Origin: Hofstenia miamia
Taxonomy: Eukaryota; Xenacoelomorpha; Acoela
Direction: 5' to 3'
NCBI GenBank assembly: GCA_004352715.1
Contig: SCFE01000008.1
Span: 1,800,665 to 1,864,664, forward strand
DNA length: 64,000 nucleotides
Each line of letters starts with the position of its first letter. The first letter of the stretch is position 1. Below the pieces are notes generated by a model that was not told the origin of the DNA, searched no databases, and saw only the letters and a list, made by a program, of their open reading frames with translations. Both the position numbers and the translations under genes were made by a program. This document shows, piece after piece, positions 1 through 11,526 of this stretch.

Positions 1-264
1 GCAACCTGACTTGGCACTAGCTGCTTCAGTTATAATTAACTAAGATTTTGCCATTACCAAACAACTATTGGTATTCAAATTACTAAGTAAATAATTAACA
101 GCTTTTTAACCTACATGTAAGATAATTAATATAGCAAACAGTCTCATTATCAGTCACATTATAGTCAACAATTTGAATCTAGACAAAGAATTAATAGATA
201 ACTTATGTTTGGCTAGCTAGAAATTTATTGAGTTTAATATTAAATACAATCAGTAGTCAGCTAA
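1..264 (-). repeat. Fragment of family B LTR
   Basis: The first bases match the inside of the neighbouring LTR (around 645-900) and of the copy near 41855-42115, including the shared gcaacctgac...actag stretch and the cagtagtc...ctaa stretch. The fragment stops exactly where a complete family B LTR begins, so two family B LTRs lie head to tail. No matching target-site duplication is visible across the downstream copy, so this could be a recombination product or an assembly join. Confidence 0.6.
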
Positions 265-1377
265 TGTAACATCCTCTACCAGGCATTGTCACTGTTTTCC
301 TTCATTACTTTATAACTTTGATTGTGTACTTGCAGGTAGGGATTTAATAACTTAACACTGCTTTAGCTTTTATGTAGTTCCATTAACTTAGATGAACAAA
401 ACATAACTACTCACTATTTAGGTGACAAAGCAAAGCAGCATCTTTTCCAATGATTGATAGTGGGCATCTGCTCAAGGCTGATCTCCACATCCAGTTTCAC
501 TTGTTCACCAATGATCCACTTGGTTGAGTTCCACTTCTCAGCTCATTGATACAGTTTATGTGTACCCTATCCTTGCTCAGTGCATACTCAAGACAAGACA
601 CAATTCGACTTAGACTCTATTTGTAAAAAGTGTTTCACATTTATGCAACTTGACTTGTCACTAGCTGTGTTACTAATATTACATATAGCCATTACCGAAA
701 TATATTGGCTTTCATAACTAGTTTAATATACAGCAGCTTCCTAATTTACATTTAATAATTACTACATGCTTGGTCACATTATTGTCAGTAATTTGGATCT
801 AAAATAATATAGATATAATTCCTAGGTTTCAGCTTACTAGCTGTATCTTGAGTTTATTATGTTTAATACATGTAGTTAATGATCAGTAGTCATCTAAACA
901 AGAACAAAACCCATATACCTAACCTAAGTGCACTTTCATGGTCTGGCACAAAGACCCCATAATCATTCCCCTGATGGATCCAGACCACTACTAAACAAAA
1001 CTCCTTTTGCTTGACATTGTACTAAATATTCAAACCATATCAAGAAAACAATATAAGAATTCTGAATGAACTTCTTTATCAATTTCTTACATTAAATTTA
1101 ATCTATTTTTAGTAGTTCAGAAAAGTACCTGTTGATTTTGAAATTTAAATTGTTTGTCTGCCAATATGGCTGCTAAAAACAGTGGAAGCAACTTTGCCCC
1201 CTGTGTTTTAACAAACATATTATTATAGACATACTAATCTCTAATTAACGACACTTGTTTTTACTTGGTTGCATAATGCAAATTAATCTAAGCTGATCAT
1301 ATCTAATAATAATTGTTTTCAATCTTATTCTTCTTAATCTAAGTTAGCAGCTTTGAATTAATCTGGATAATGCTACA
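265..1377 (-). mobile_element. Family B LTR (apparently full length)
   Basis: The segment starts TGTAACATCC and ends ATGCTACA, the same ends as the copies at 41490-42613 and 54765-55990. Those copies run 1.1-1.2 kb, as this one does. The minus strand is taken as sense because the 41490-42613 copy has a polypurine tract beside its right end when read on that strand. No retroelement coding region or polypurine tract follows at 1378, so this is probably a solo LTR. The flanks (ctaa and atat) do not form a target-site duplication. Confidence 0.7.
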
Positions 1378-2242
1378 ATATGCAACATCTGTAATAGTAG
1401 AAGCATACTCCATTCTTTTGGATTCATTTTTCATAAAAATGGTCCCTGTATAATTCTAACTGGTCCGGAGTAATTCTAACTACTAGCAGTCTCCAACAAA
1501 GATGTCATCATTCAACTTTGCCAGCCTTCCTTGGTTTATTCTTATTATGATGACGTGCTTGTCACATTTTTTTTAAAATACGATTATTGTAATCTTTGCA
1601 TAAACATTAGTAAATTTGACATGGTAAAACAGTAAACAACATTTCATACTGCATTCCTACAGTCATTGTATTGTTTGGTCGACATATTTTATTAGTATAA
1701 AAATGAGCCAATATAATTTTTGCTTCTGAACAATTTCAACATGAAATAACTTGCATTTCTTAAGAAATGAATGGGGATACAATTTTTTGAGTAAAAACAA
1801 TTTGAATATAGCAAAAATTTAAAGACTAAATAAATCAAAGCTATGAACTTGGCTCCCCTCCTTTAGCTCTGCCACATAAAAATTCATTTGACAACTGACA
1901 ATCTTTCTCTTTTGGGGAAAGGGTTAGAGATCATTTTATGTATGAAAAACACTTTCAATATTTATTCTGATTTAATGAGAACAAACGTAGTTAACAGCAA
2001 AGTTTCAACAAACATTTCTGAATTTATTCAAGACAAAAGTCTTTAAAAAAATGGATTGAATTTGGTTCTGTGAGTTGACAATCAGTCTATATTTGGTATT
2101 AAATTATTTAATGCCCCAAGTTTAATAAGATGTAGTTTTTCTTCTAAGTTTGTAGTGCCATTGAAAAAACATCTGGAGACTCTTTTGATTAATAAATTCG
2201 ATGTTAAAATTGAGTTTGCATAAAATTTTTATATTTGAGCCT
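1378..2242. other. AT-rich stretch without recognisable gene
   Basis: There is no coding frame with family-like motifs, no splice-site pair around an open exon and no structured repeat. It is the right flank of the family B LTR. Confidence 0.5.
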
Positions 2243-2539
2243 TTAGATTCCTCTTGTCATACATTTATTAAAACCATTTCCAAATCTTGCAATTAAATCT
2301 TGCAAATCACTATTTGCAATGATGGTATTTGCATAATGAATGCTTTGGCATAGGACAGTGAAGTTATTAATATATAAGAATACATAAGACTGACTAATTT
2401 GATCATGATATTTGCTAAAGCTGTGAGAAATATCATGCTTGGTATTGTCTAGAATTGTAAGCACCACAAAAAATGAGTAAAAGTTTAGCTTATATTGATT
2501 ATATCGGATGTTGCGGGCAGCAACTAAACAGAAGAACAA
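2243..2539 (-). mobile_element. Possible LINE reverse-transcriptase remnant
   Basis: This is a 98-codon open frame. Near residues 67-85 it reads HYANTIIANSDLQDL, which resembles the YADDT...LQxDL region downstream of the catalytic box in non-LTR reverse transcriptases. If the match is real, both catalytic aspartates are lost (A and N instead of DD). A clearer LINE fragment lies 1 kb away on the same strand. The match is weak and could be chance. Confidence 0.25.
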
Positions 2540-3395
2540 AACACAAGATCAATTCAATTATTTCAAAACATCCTAGAGATTATGTACTACGTTATGAAGT
2601 AAAAATTTTAAGAAATATCTAAGCAAAACATCTCAATATCATTGATAGTATTTTTTTTCGATCAATTCAACCAAGTCTAAATTCTGAGTTAGGCAGCACT
2701 GGGGATTGAAATTTTAAATTTCTAATGTTTTATTAATTCAAAATAGTTTATTACATGTTTTAAAATTAAGAATAAAGACCTCTATTATATTCATTGTGAT
2801 ATACAGATGTCACACTTTGGTAGATATGATTTCCAGTTGTCATAGTGAAATTTTAATGTGTGTTCAGGGAGGAATCCCTAGATCACATCATTTTAATATG
2901 AAGTGCATCGTGTTAAGAATTTCAGTTGCAAAGTGCTCTAGATTGATAAATAATTACCAAAAAAACATTTGTGTGAGATGCTAATTTAGGACTTATCACC
3001 ATACAAACTAAACTACTAGAAATATCTTTCCAAAAAGATTAGCAAAAATGTAAAACGCAGTAGTAAAAGCTTGTTAACAATTTATGGGAGAGCCATATTC
3101 CCCTAACCTCATGCTTAGGAGGAAAATGGTTCAAATGCATCAAATATTTAGAGAAAAGCATAATATATATGATTACATAAATAGAGTGATGATACTGAAG
3201 CTGCGAAAAACGTAAATTTACAATTTTTTAATAGCTAATAAGTGTGTTAACTTGAAGAATTTTTTCCATGCATATCAAAAGTATCTTTCTAGAAAATATT
3301 TCGCCAACTTAAATCTCAATTTAAATTAGGCTTTAGATAAAGCTTAGATGAAATTTAAAAGCCCAAAATTTCAGGCTTTTTTATTTTTTAATATA
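2540..3395. other. AT-rich stretch without recognisable gene
   Basis: Only short open frames without recognisable domains are present. Nothing is supported here. Confidence 0.45.
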
Positions 3396-3425
3396 CAGTA
3401 CTGGAAAAAAGAATTCGGCCATCCA
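3396..3425 (+). repeat. Tc1-like terminal repeat, orphan end
   Basis: CAGTACTGGAAAAAAGAATT preceded by TA resembles the outer end of Tc1-family inverted repeats, where CAGT follows a TA target. I found no reverse-complement partner in the window, so it is an orphan terminus or chance. The mariner-like fossil at 4.0-4.8 kb is the nearest candidate owner. Confidence 0.35.
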
Positions 3426-3521
3426 TGATTTGTCATAAATATTTCTATGAAATGGACGCCAATAATGTCTTAGGTATTTTATTATTATTCTTTGACCACA
3501 TTTGTATTTCCGTGAAATCAT

Positions 3522-3960
3522 TTACAATATTGTCAATATCAGAATTGCATATTTAACGTCATCAGCATACATAAACAACTTACTAAAATTACAGCTTGAA
3601 GGCAAATCATTGATATACATTATAAACAAATGGGAACCAAAGACAGACCCTTGAGGAACTCCACTTTTAACAGGAAGAAGTGTGGACTTGATACCACCAT
3701 ATATCACTTTATGAAATCTATTGCTAAGATATGATTTTAATAAACAAAATAAATTTCCAGCAACTCCAAAAAAACTAATTTTATGAGTAATTTGTTGTGA
3801 GAAACAAAATCGAAAGCCTTTTTAAAGCCAATGTATAGAACGTAAGTAGGATGCAATATTTCATTATTGAAGTAAACATAACCCAGATATAAAAGTAGTT
3901 GACTGTATGTATTTCTTTTACTTACAAAACCAAATTTTTGTTCAAATAAAAATGATTGGA
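3522..3960 (-). mobile_element. Non-LTR (LINE) reverse-transcriptase fragment
   Basis: Minus-strand reading gives, in order, a degenerate KKAFDFVSHNKLL block (the usual form is DFSKAFDTVxHxxLL), then SGVPQGSVFGSHLF and YINDLP, then LFMYADDVK. These are the consecutive palm-domain motifs of Jockey/CR1-type non-LTR reverse transcriptases. YADD keeps both catalytic aspartates. In the KKAFD block the first aspartate position reads G (IGFKKAFD). The piece covers only about 150 codons, contains stops and has no endonuclease part, so it is a dead truncated insertion. Confidence 0.75.
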
Positions 3961-3999
3961 AATAATTTCATACAAGTTATTGAAAGAATAAAATAGCAA

Positions 4000-4812
4000 T
4001 ATGCCGAAAGATGATCAAGAAGTGGCGTCAAAATTTTCTGGAAACTGGTTCCTGCAAAGCAGCTTACCACATCCAAGCACAGACTGCTAATCAAGTTGCT
4101 ATCATTAACCATTATCTTTAAACTCCAAGACAGTCACTATGAAGAGAAGCTTCAAAAAGTCTGAGGTGAAATGTTTCCATCCTAAAATTGTTCAGCAGTT
4201 GAAACCAACAAACATCATCAAGAGACGTGAATTTGATCAATTATTGACAAAATTAAAGAGTCTCCCAACTTTATGAATCTCATGTTGTTTTCTGATGTAG
4301 CAGTGCTTCACCTCAATGGAGGAATCAACGTCCACAATGATTCTCATTGGTCTGTGAATAAACCTCATTGTCTAATTGAGAAATCATTGAACTCACTAAA
4401 AACAATGGTTTGGGCTGCTATAGGAGATGCTATGTCATTGGTACATTCTTTTCGATGGAAATGTTGACGGAATTTCATATTTGAAGATGATGAAAGAAAA
4501 GTTCTTACCAGAGTTCTGTCATCTCCCTAATCCACTGAAGTTTTTCATTATGCAGGATTGGCAAAAGGACGTCAGAACATGGCGGAGTGAAAAGTTTCCC
4601 CAGAAGATGGATTGGGACGCGGAGGTGCTAAACACCTTAACATTTCCAGGTCTCCTCGCTCGCCTGAATTGACCCCAACGGAACTTTTCCTTTGGGGGTT
4701 TGTCAAAGGACTCGTCTACAAACAAAACTATGAAAATCTCGATCAACTTAAAACGTTTCAAAAAATTTGCAATTATGAAAAACTTTGTGAAACGTCTAAA
4801 TTTAGTTCTTGA
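4000..4812 (+). mobile_element. Degenerate mariner-like transposase
   Basis: Three overlapping reading frames carry consecutive pieces of one transposase. HPKIVQQLKPTN and NFMNLMLFSD...HLNG (first catalytic D region) lie in one part, then MVWAAIGDAM, then SPRSPELTPTELFLWG (normally SPDLTPxDFFLWG). The third catalytic aspartate is a glutamate here, and the first motif reads SDVA rather than SDEA. At least two frameshifts separate the pieces. It is a fossil. Inverted repeats were not found as a pair. Confidence 0.8.
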
Positions 4813-5231
4813 ATGTTAGGGGATCCCATTGAAATGTAATGCATATAGTAAGACTAGTTGTTTTACCATTAACCGTAAACAATGTTCCTTCGATTGAGGC
4901 CAAACTTTACTAAAATCAGCCGACTAGAAGCGATTTTATTAAATTTGCAAACCAGGACAGATAATAAAAATTTCTTGTATTATGATTTTTTGTGTTGTTA
5001 TTATACTTATTGGAGCTAAAACAGCATTTGCAACCATGCTGATCTTTATTTTTGTCTGGAAATTCTATGTAATTATGATTTTTCATGCAAAACATACAAT
5101 TATTAATATCATATTCAATAATTTTTTGTGTGTCCTATTAATGACAGTTCGAACACATTTTGACGTATAAATGATCGCAGACACTTTGTAAAACCAAATC
5201 TTATTTTATTATTTAGAAGTATTAATCTCAC

Positions 5232-5414
5232 CTTTGGAGAAACCTTGAAGATCGCTTCTTTACAATTGTAATATTTGTTGGTGCATGCAAATATTAATGA
5301 AAATTCTTCGTTTTCGTCAAATAATTTCTTTTTGGAATCAAAATCTACGTCTTCATACAATGGAATGCTTGATAGTTTTATCTTAGATGAATTTAATTGA
5401 GGATTTTAATATAA
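5232..5414 (-). CDS. Possible second exon of a secreted-protein gene
   Basis: An open stretch encodes a charged segment (YEDVDFDSKKKLFDENEEF) followed by two cysteines (ACTNKYYNCKEA). It ends at a strong donor, AAAG|GTGAGA, with the exon's last base at 5232. The upstream boundary is uncertain: the clearest AG acceptor is in TCATCTAAG, and its phase does not fit the best donor of the exon at 5711-5943. Grouping with that exon rests on strand, distance and composition only. No family is recognised. Confidence 0.3.
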
Positions 5415-5710
5415 TTTTTTTGTAATTTTCCATAGTTCTTAATAATCTTGATTTCATAATCATTAAGGCATTGCAGAATGTAATTTTTATTTGAAATTTA
5501 GAGGTAATCAATGATTATATTACTGCCATCAATATTTTTAATACTTTTTTCATCATTGCTTACTAATTTTTTTGCATTTTTTGGCATTTAAGTTGCCATC
5601 TTTCTTTTGTAATAATTTGCTTGACACTATGATTTTTTATTTGTGAACTTGTACAGGAGGTGAAACTTTTGTGGTATATTTATAGGAGAGAGACTGTTGT
5701 GTTTTTACAC

Positions 5711-5943
5711 TTGAGAGTACTATCGCTCAGAAAATCCACGAATTTCTTCTTAATTTTAGAGATTGAATTGGAGCATTCGATATTGGATTGATTTGAAGTT
5801 TCGAATTCATTAATTACAAATTCTAAATTTGTTAATGAATTTATTATATTGGTAAGTTTTTCCTTTGCAAGCCCTTTAATACCATTGGAATAAAGCATGA
5901 TACAAAATATAAAGAAATGAAACTTAAGTAAACTTACCATCAA
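5711..5943 (-). CDS. Candidate first exon with signal peptide
   Basis: The frame opens with Met-Met-Val-Ser-Leu-Leu and a hydrophobic run (FHFFIFCIMLYSNG), a typical secretion signal of about 22-24 residues. A hydrophilic segment with NIINSLTNLEFVINEFE and a lone cysteine follows. A donor-like GTGTAA lies at 5705-5710; without splicing the frame stops at 5680. No known family is recognised. Two dead mariners flank it, so the gene may be broken. Confidence 0.35.
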
Positions 5944-6079
5944 ANTATATATATATATCGCTGACCATAAGTCACGTCGAAACTAACGATATAATTTTGT
6001 GATTTAATCGGATGTTCTGCTAATTTTTTAGCTTATTATGTAGCTATATAAAGGAGATTTTGGTTTCTATACTCACATA

Positions 6080-7137
6080 TTTATTGTCATGTCATGGTCA
6101 ATGCCAACACGCTTACAGTTTATTTAACTATTATGCTAACCAAAGATCACCATCACAAACTTTGCGAGCCTTTAAGACTTCCTACCATCTGGTAAAGGAT
6201 CCATTCAGTGAATCCTCTATTCGATAGTTAGTGAAGAAGTTACAGGAAACATATTCTTTTCATAACAAACCACGTTATAGCCGGCCATCATTGACAGAAG
6301 AGCGGGTAGATGTTATGGAGACAACTTCAAAATGCTAACTCACTCGGCTATTGAAGTTCAACAGAAATCGGAGCAGCAAGCGGTATGTCCCCTCGAAAAG
6401 GACGCAGAATTCTACGAAATAATCTTGGGATGTTTCCTTGTCATATTAGCATCCACCAAGCCATTACTGAAGATGATAAAGTCTTACGAATGCAATTTGC
6501 AATTTGCGTAAAGGAAAATGCAGAATCGCTCTCGAATGTGATATTGTCTGATGAGGCATATTTTTCATTAGCCGGTGCTGTAAACCGACATAACCGTATT
6601 ATTTGAGCATTTGAGAATCCTTATCACACTAAGTTTTTCATTACACTCACCTTAGATGGATGTGTGGATGGAGTTTTCATCAGTTTAAATTAAAGCCATT
6701 CTTTTTCCCGAGAATGTCAACAGTGAAAATTATCTGGCTATGCTAAAGGATCATGTTAGGCCACAACTAAGACGAAGACGAAGACGGACTATGAGGACAG
6801 CAATCTTCCAACTAAATGGTGCGCCGCCTCACTATTCGACAATCGTCAGGCAGTACCTCACAAATCAATTTACAGAAGCACTTGTTATTGCAAGGGGAGT
6901 TGAACAAGCCTGGCCACCTCTCCCGACCTTAGTCCCCTAGACTATTTGCTCTGGGTTCTATTAAAAGATCGTGTTCATCATCACAACAAACCAGACAATC
7001 TAGATGGCCTGGAAACACGTACTCAAGAAGAAATTAAAGCCATCACAAATAATGAATTAGCTATCAGTGTCGGCCATCTGACTACTAGCTCAAATTTCGT
7101 TTTACAGGAAAATGGGGTAAGATGGTGCAGTCAATGA
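6080..7137 (+). mobile_element. Second degenerate mariner-like transposase
   Basis: Pieces in order: a helix-turn-helix-like N-terminus in several frames (TLRAFKTSYHLVKDPF, then SSIR and VKKLQETYSFHNKPRYS around 6150-6290); VILSDEAYFSLAGAVNRHN with the first catalytic D; FQLNGAPPHYS, where the second catalytic D (normally QDGAPPH) is N; and DLSPLDYLLWVLLKDRV with the third D. An in-frame TGA follows NRII at 6604, and at least two frameshifts follow. The family differs from the 4.0 kb and 58.5 kb copies. It is inactive. Confidence 0.8.
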
Positions 7138-7778
7138 ACTACCAAACATTTTCTCTTGAGCTTGCTAATCTGTTTCCTGTACCTAAGTTACTATCAGTGC
7201 CTAATCGAATGGTTACTTGGAAAAAATATTTATATATCATTGTATGAAACCGGTCAATTTTTTAAACCGCTACGTGACTCGAACTTTCTTAGCCATTAGT
7301 CAAGACCGACCCAGCCCGTATTAAAATGACAAGGCAATCTGTATTGATCAAAGAAAGTGTACTAGTATAATCCCACAAAAACAATTTAACACAAAATATC
7401 AAAACTAAATCAATAGAAAATCAATAAAAAATACAAATATAATATATCGTCCATTATTAAAGAACGATTTTAAAGTTTGAAATATGTGACTTTGTTTAAA
7501 ATGTATTTTACCAAAAAAATTTTCTTTAAAGCAAACATGTATTGTGCATGCATTATATATATATAAATTATTAAATTATTGCTCTATTGTGGCAATTTTT
7601 TAAATTGCACTCAGTAACATATTTCATTAAAATATACTGAGGGCGAAATATTCAATCAGCAGTGCAAGATTTAAAAATTTTTCTGTAGTACTAAGTGCGA
7701 AATATATCTAAGAATATGTGTACGTTGAATATAATTTGTAGAGCAAGAATTTATTGTGCTAACAATTTCAATACAAAT
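7138..7778. other. Intergenic, AT-rich
   Basis: No gene is supported. The stretch lies between the dead mariner and the 3' end of the GTPase-VWA gene, with a short TA run near 7556-7564. Confidence 0.5.
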
Positions 7779-7784
7779 TTTATT
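7779..7784 (-). terminator. Polyadenylation signal of the GTPase-VWA gene
   Basis: AATAAA on the minus strand lies about 30 bases beyond the TAA stop at 7813-7815. This position fits a short 3' untranslated region. Confidence 0.5.
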
Positions 7785-7812
7785 AAGCCTGAAATATAAT
7801 TTTAAATCTTAA

Positions 7813-10800
7813 TTACATAATTGCTTTCACACTTACTTTTGCAGGATAGCTTGCAGCAATTTGCATAAAGCCATCCTTAAGATTAAAGTCCTTAGCACAT
7901 TTCAAAAATTTTCCATTGCCCAGTTCTGCCAATTTTTCAAGTCTTTTAAAGTCACCACCTCCAAATCCAACAAAAACACTTTCAAAATTATAATCATTTT
8001 TGTATTTTGAACAAATTAATTCCATTTCATTATCACCATCGATGGATTCTCCATCTGACATGAATATGAGAATTGGTGTAACTGATTTAGACTTATGATC
8101 AAATATTACTTTATCAACATCCTTAAGTGCAACAGCAAAAGATGTTCCACCATCTGTGTATTTAAGAATACGTGGATTGAAGCATGACATGTCAATATAT
8201 TCTACAGCAATATTACTAACATTACTGTAGATAATAATTGAAAGCTTGTCCACATTTTTACTTTCTTTTTGATTCATGAAAAATGATTTAAGATAATCAA
8301 CAATGTTACTCCTATCACTGGACATTGAACCTGCCGCATCTAGGTCCACATTTTTAATTTCTTTTCGATTATTGACAAACGCTATAACAGAATCAACAAG
8401 GTTATACCAATTATTTTTCATTGACCCTGACGCATCCAGGGCAAGAACAAAATGAAATATTTTGGGAGGGTGCTCACAAAGAAAAACATGACCATCAGTT
8501 GTCAAAGTACCCTTTGCTTGCATTGCAACATTTACGTTTTCAAAAGGTTTATGCCATAGATTTCCCACACAGAAACTATGGTCTTCACCATGCTCTTCAG
8601 ATGAACAATAACATGGACATAATTTAAAGTCCATTATATCAGACTCTGTGCACGGATCTCTCCATCCTATTGTTTCCCAGTACATTGAATGCTTTAGTTC
8701 ATCCTTTTCTGTGTTTGTGTTTGGTTCATATATACACTTTGCGTGGGTCTGAGAATCAGTACTTTCATCATGAATGCAGCTATCAAGTTTTTTGTCACAT
8801 TCTAAAATGTGTATGTGTCCTCTTCCTAAAGAAATACAAAACATGTCGCACATTTCAGCAATGGCACTTTCTCCTACTTTATATTTATGCTTACCAACAT
8901 TGATTTCATCGGCATTTGCAATAAAAGTGGAATGAATCATATTGCCATTGCTGGTGTCATGGAATGTGTCACCCTCTTTGGCATGACCAAATGACTTGTC
9001 ACAAATATTTTCACAGGTTGGACAAACGTCTTCGCAAAAATGAATTTTGTTTTCATTACTTGAACAAATGTGTGCACCACTGTGTTCCATTTCATATGGA
9101 TTTAATATTCTATGACAAGGCAGTTTCTCTCCTTTTTGAACAAGTCTTTTATATTGAAATTTATCTACTTTCCCAATAAATTCCTCTTGTGATTCAATGC
9201 TTTTCTCAACATAGGTTTTACAATAGCCTTCTCTTGAACACATCTCCTCACACTTATGTTTATTTCCGCAAAAATGTTCACTCTGGTAATTAACTTCATA
9301 TTCATTGCTATTTTCTTCTCTATACTGTGTTGAAATTTTCGTGAGGTGAAAATGATCGAATGTCGTGCAAAGATTATGGCAGTTCCTAATGCAACATTTT
9401 TGTACACATTGTTCCTTACTGCACTTATGAATATTGTGCATAACTTCGCAGTTCATTTGACAAGTGCTTGAGCAATCTGGTAAGCTGCATTTATGATTAC
9501 ATGTATGAATTTGATTTGAACAAATATGATCTCCTTTGTGGTTACACTTTAGTTGACATGAATGTTCACAATTATTAATTGTATTATATCTACAAGGTTC
9601 ACTACATATATGAGGAACATCTTTGCAAATATGTTTTTCCTCATGACCCATGAAAAGTGAACAAGCATTGCTTAGATTTGTGTCAAAGAAATCACATAAG
9701 ACGTTGCAAGCATGGTCTGTGCTGCATTGGTGAGGGGAATCATAACTTATAATTTGAGTACATTTAAGATAACAAAAATGACATTTCTCATTATAAATCT
9801 TAAATGCCAACAAACTTTCATTTTTTACAGTTTCAAAATACGAAATCAATTCAGAATAGTTATCATCATATTCAGACCTATTCTGAGACTTGTATTTAGT
9901 AAAATTTATGTCAATCCATTTTTGAACACGTTCAATCCGAAATTGTAAAATATTCGAAATGTAATCTTCCAATCCCAAACGCCATTTCTTAAAATTTGTT
10001 CCATTTTGAGTGTAAATAACTGAAAATTCTGAAATAATATTGGATAAGTATTCATCTTTGAAAATGTACTTGAAATCATTTAATGTTATTGGTTCAGATA
10101 ATTGTTCCAAATTTATTGTTTTAAGATTTTCAATTTTATTAGATATATTATCCAGACAACGCAAATCAAAGTGTTCATTTTTAGGAATTTCCGAGCCTGT
10201 TTGTCCAAAAATTATAGCAAATCGCATGGAATCTTTCAAATTTTTTACTCTAGACTCAATCTGCTGCAAACCAATTTCTTTAAAGTCAGCAATAGCTAAT
10301 TTTGCCAATAAAAGCTTTAAAAATTCTAGAAATTCAATGCCATTATCAAATGTTGGTGTAATTTCATACATTTTCTTTTGAAGTTCTTCCATATCTTCAA
10401 AATAATCACTTATTTGAAATATTGGAAATGGATGAATATGGAAACCACTTTTATACATTGTGGCAATAAAATTTTTTTCACGCTCTGCTTTAATAATAGT
10501 ATCAATTTTTTGCTTAAATTCATAATGAATATCTTCAATGTCTTGTTCAGAAACATCTTTTATAATAATATAAAAACAGCTTCTAAACAATTGTTTATCA
10601 TCCTTCAATTTATTGCTTCCCAGATTGAATCTGGCAAGCATCTTATTAACATCCTTGTCTAATCTATATTCTGATTTATATAAAGTCATATTTGAAATTG
10701 CGCTATTGAAGACTGAAAGCAACATATCATCTTGATCCGTTCTTTCAAAACTTCCTAATCCCTCAAAATCCAAAACAACATACAAACAGTCTTCTGAAAT

Positions 10801-10938
10801 TTTAAGGCTAAGCCAACAGCCATCAGTGCATCGATTACCTGATATATCATAGGATGAACCTGTTAAATGATTAAGTGTATAGCTCTTCCCAGTAGATTGC
10901 TTTCCCATAGATGATATCACTTTAATATTTTTTGCCAT
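7813..10938 (-). CDS. Large GTPase with Cys/His-rich middle and C-terminal VWA domain
   Basis: The 1041-codon frame starts with a P-loop, GKQSTGKS at residues 12-19, then T38 as likely switch I, and DFEGLGS at 57-63 as the G3 motif. This matches the large dynamin-like GTPases of the GB1/RHD3/very-large-inducible-GTPase type. Residues about 386-790 hold dozens of Cys and His in recurring H-x-C and C-x3-C spacings, presumably zinc binding. Residues about 826-1020 form a VWA domain: DASGS at 835-839, GGT at 930-932 and SDG at 961-963 supply the metal-ion-dependent adhesion site (MIDAS). The DASGS strand-helix segment occurs twice, 32 residues apart. No signal peptide or membrane segment is seen, so it is likely cytosolic. 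The P-loop sits unusually close to the first Met, and coding-like sequence continues upstream in the same frame past two TAA codons, so this Met may not be the original start. Confidence 0.85.
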   Translation of the reverse strand: MAKNIKVISSMGKQSTGKSYTLNHLTGSSYDISGNRCTDGCWLSLKISEDCLYVVLDFEGLGSFERTDQDDMLLSVFNSAISNMTLYKSEYRLDKDVNKMLARFNLGSNKLKDDKQLFRSCFYIIIKDVSEQDIEDIHYEFKQKIDTIIKAEREKNFIATMYKSGFHIHPFPIFQISDYFEDMEELQKKMYEITPTFDNGIEFLEFLKLLLAKLAIADFKEIGLQQIESRVKNLKDSMRFAIIFGQTGSEIPKNEHFDLRCLDNISNKIENLKTINLEQLSEPITLNDFKYIFKDEYLSNIISEFSVIYTQNGTNFKKWRLGLEDYISNILQFRIERVQKWIDINFTKYKSQNRSEYDDNYSELISYFETVKNESLLAFKIYNEKCHFCYLKCTQIISYDSPHQCSTDHACNVLCDFFDTNLSNACSLFMGHEEKHICKDVPHICSEPCRYNTINNCEHSCQLKCNHKGDHICSNQIHTCNHKCSLPDCSSTCQMNCEVMHNIHKCSKEQCVQKCCIRNCHNLCTTFDHFHLTKISTQYREENSNEYEVNYQSEHFCGNKHKCEEMCSREGYCKTYVEKSIESQEEFIGKVDKFQYKRLVQKGEKLPCHRILNPYEMEHSGAHICSSNENKIHFCEDVCPTCENICDKSFGHAKEGDTFHDTSNGNMIHSTFIANADEINVGKHKYKVGESAIAEMCDMFCISLGRGHIHILECDKKLDSCIHDESTDSQTHAKCIYEPNTNTEKDELKHSMYWETIGWRDPCTESDIMDFKLCPCYCSSEEHGEDHSFCVGNLWHKPFENVNVAMQAKGTLTTDGHVFLCEHPPKIFHFVLALDASGSMKNNWYNLVDSVIAFVNNRKEIKNVDLDAAGSMSSDRSNIVDYLKSFFMNQKESKNVDKLSIIIYSNVSNIAVEYIDMSCFNPRILKYTDGGTSFAVALKDVDKVIFDHKSKSVTPILIFMSDGESIDGDNEMELICSKYKNDYNFESVFVGFGGGDFKRLEKLAELGNGKFLKCAKDFNLKDGFMQIAASYPAKVSVKAIM

Positions 10939-10956
10939 GAATTAAAAATTGATTCT

Positions 10957-11511
10957 TTAAGACCCAGTGTAATGTGATTCTTCAAATCTAATGCATTTGA
11001 ACCTTTTTGTAATATCTAGGTTAGTTCCATTATTTAAAACATAGAATTCGCCAAATTGACATCTTGCAATTTGACAGGGAACCAAACATATTAGTTGCTT
11101 AATAAAGTTTCCAAACAATTGTTCACTATCTTCAGGAAACTGAAATTCATGGTATGTCTTTATACCTATATTCTGTATTCCTAAGCAAGACAATGGTTTG
11201 CTTGTGGAATGCAGTTTTCTTTGAATATTTTTCATGTAATTCATCACGTTTGTCTTCAATTCATCATTAACTCTTGCACAAATAATGAGAAAATAATACT
11301 TAAACTGTTTTTGTGATTGTAGTAACATTGGATCATCACATGGAAATTTTAGAAACATCCAATATAGATAATGAAGCCAATAAAATTTTTTATTAGCATT
11401 CTCTTCTTGCTTTTCATTCCTTTCTGAAATTTGTAATTCACTTCTGGCAGTTTTTAAATTTAATTTAAATATTCGAATGCAATTTTCTTTGTAATCTGGC
11501 TCAATGGCCAT
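10957..11511 (-). pseudogene. Upstream segment of the GTPase-VWA gene, pre-GTPase region
   Basis: The 184 codons are in the same frame as the 1041-codon GTPase part. They are separated from it by TAA at 10957-10959 and TAA at 10942-10944, with only a few codons between. Content is mostly helical and charged, then QLFGNFIKQLICLVPCQIAR near residues 130-150. As I recall, that hydrophobic LVPxQIAR block precedes the G domain in related very large GTPase/VWA proteins. No convincing intron removes the stops: GT is available only for gaps too short for this genome. It is either a decayed gene or consensus error. Confidence 0.55.
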
Positions 11512-11526
11512 AGCATAGTTTCCTAT

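Noticed and set aside
8421-10662. Several plus-strand frames of 65-113 codons opposite the GTPase-VWA gene
   Set aside because: They are antisense shadows of a strongly supported coding frame and carry no domains.
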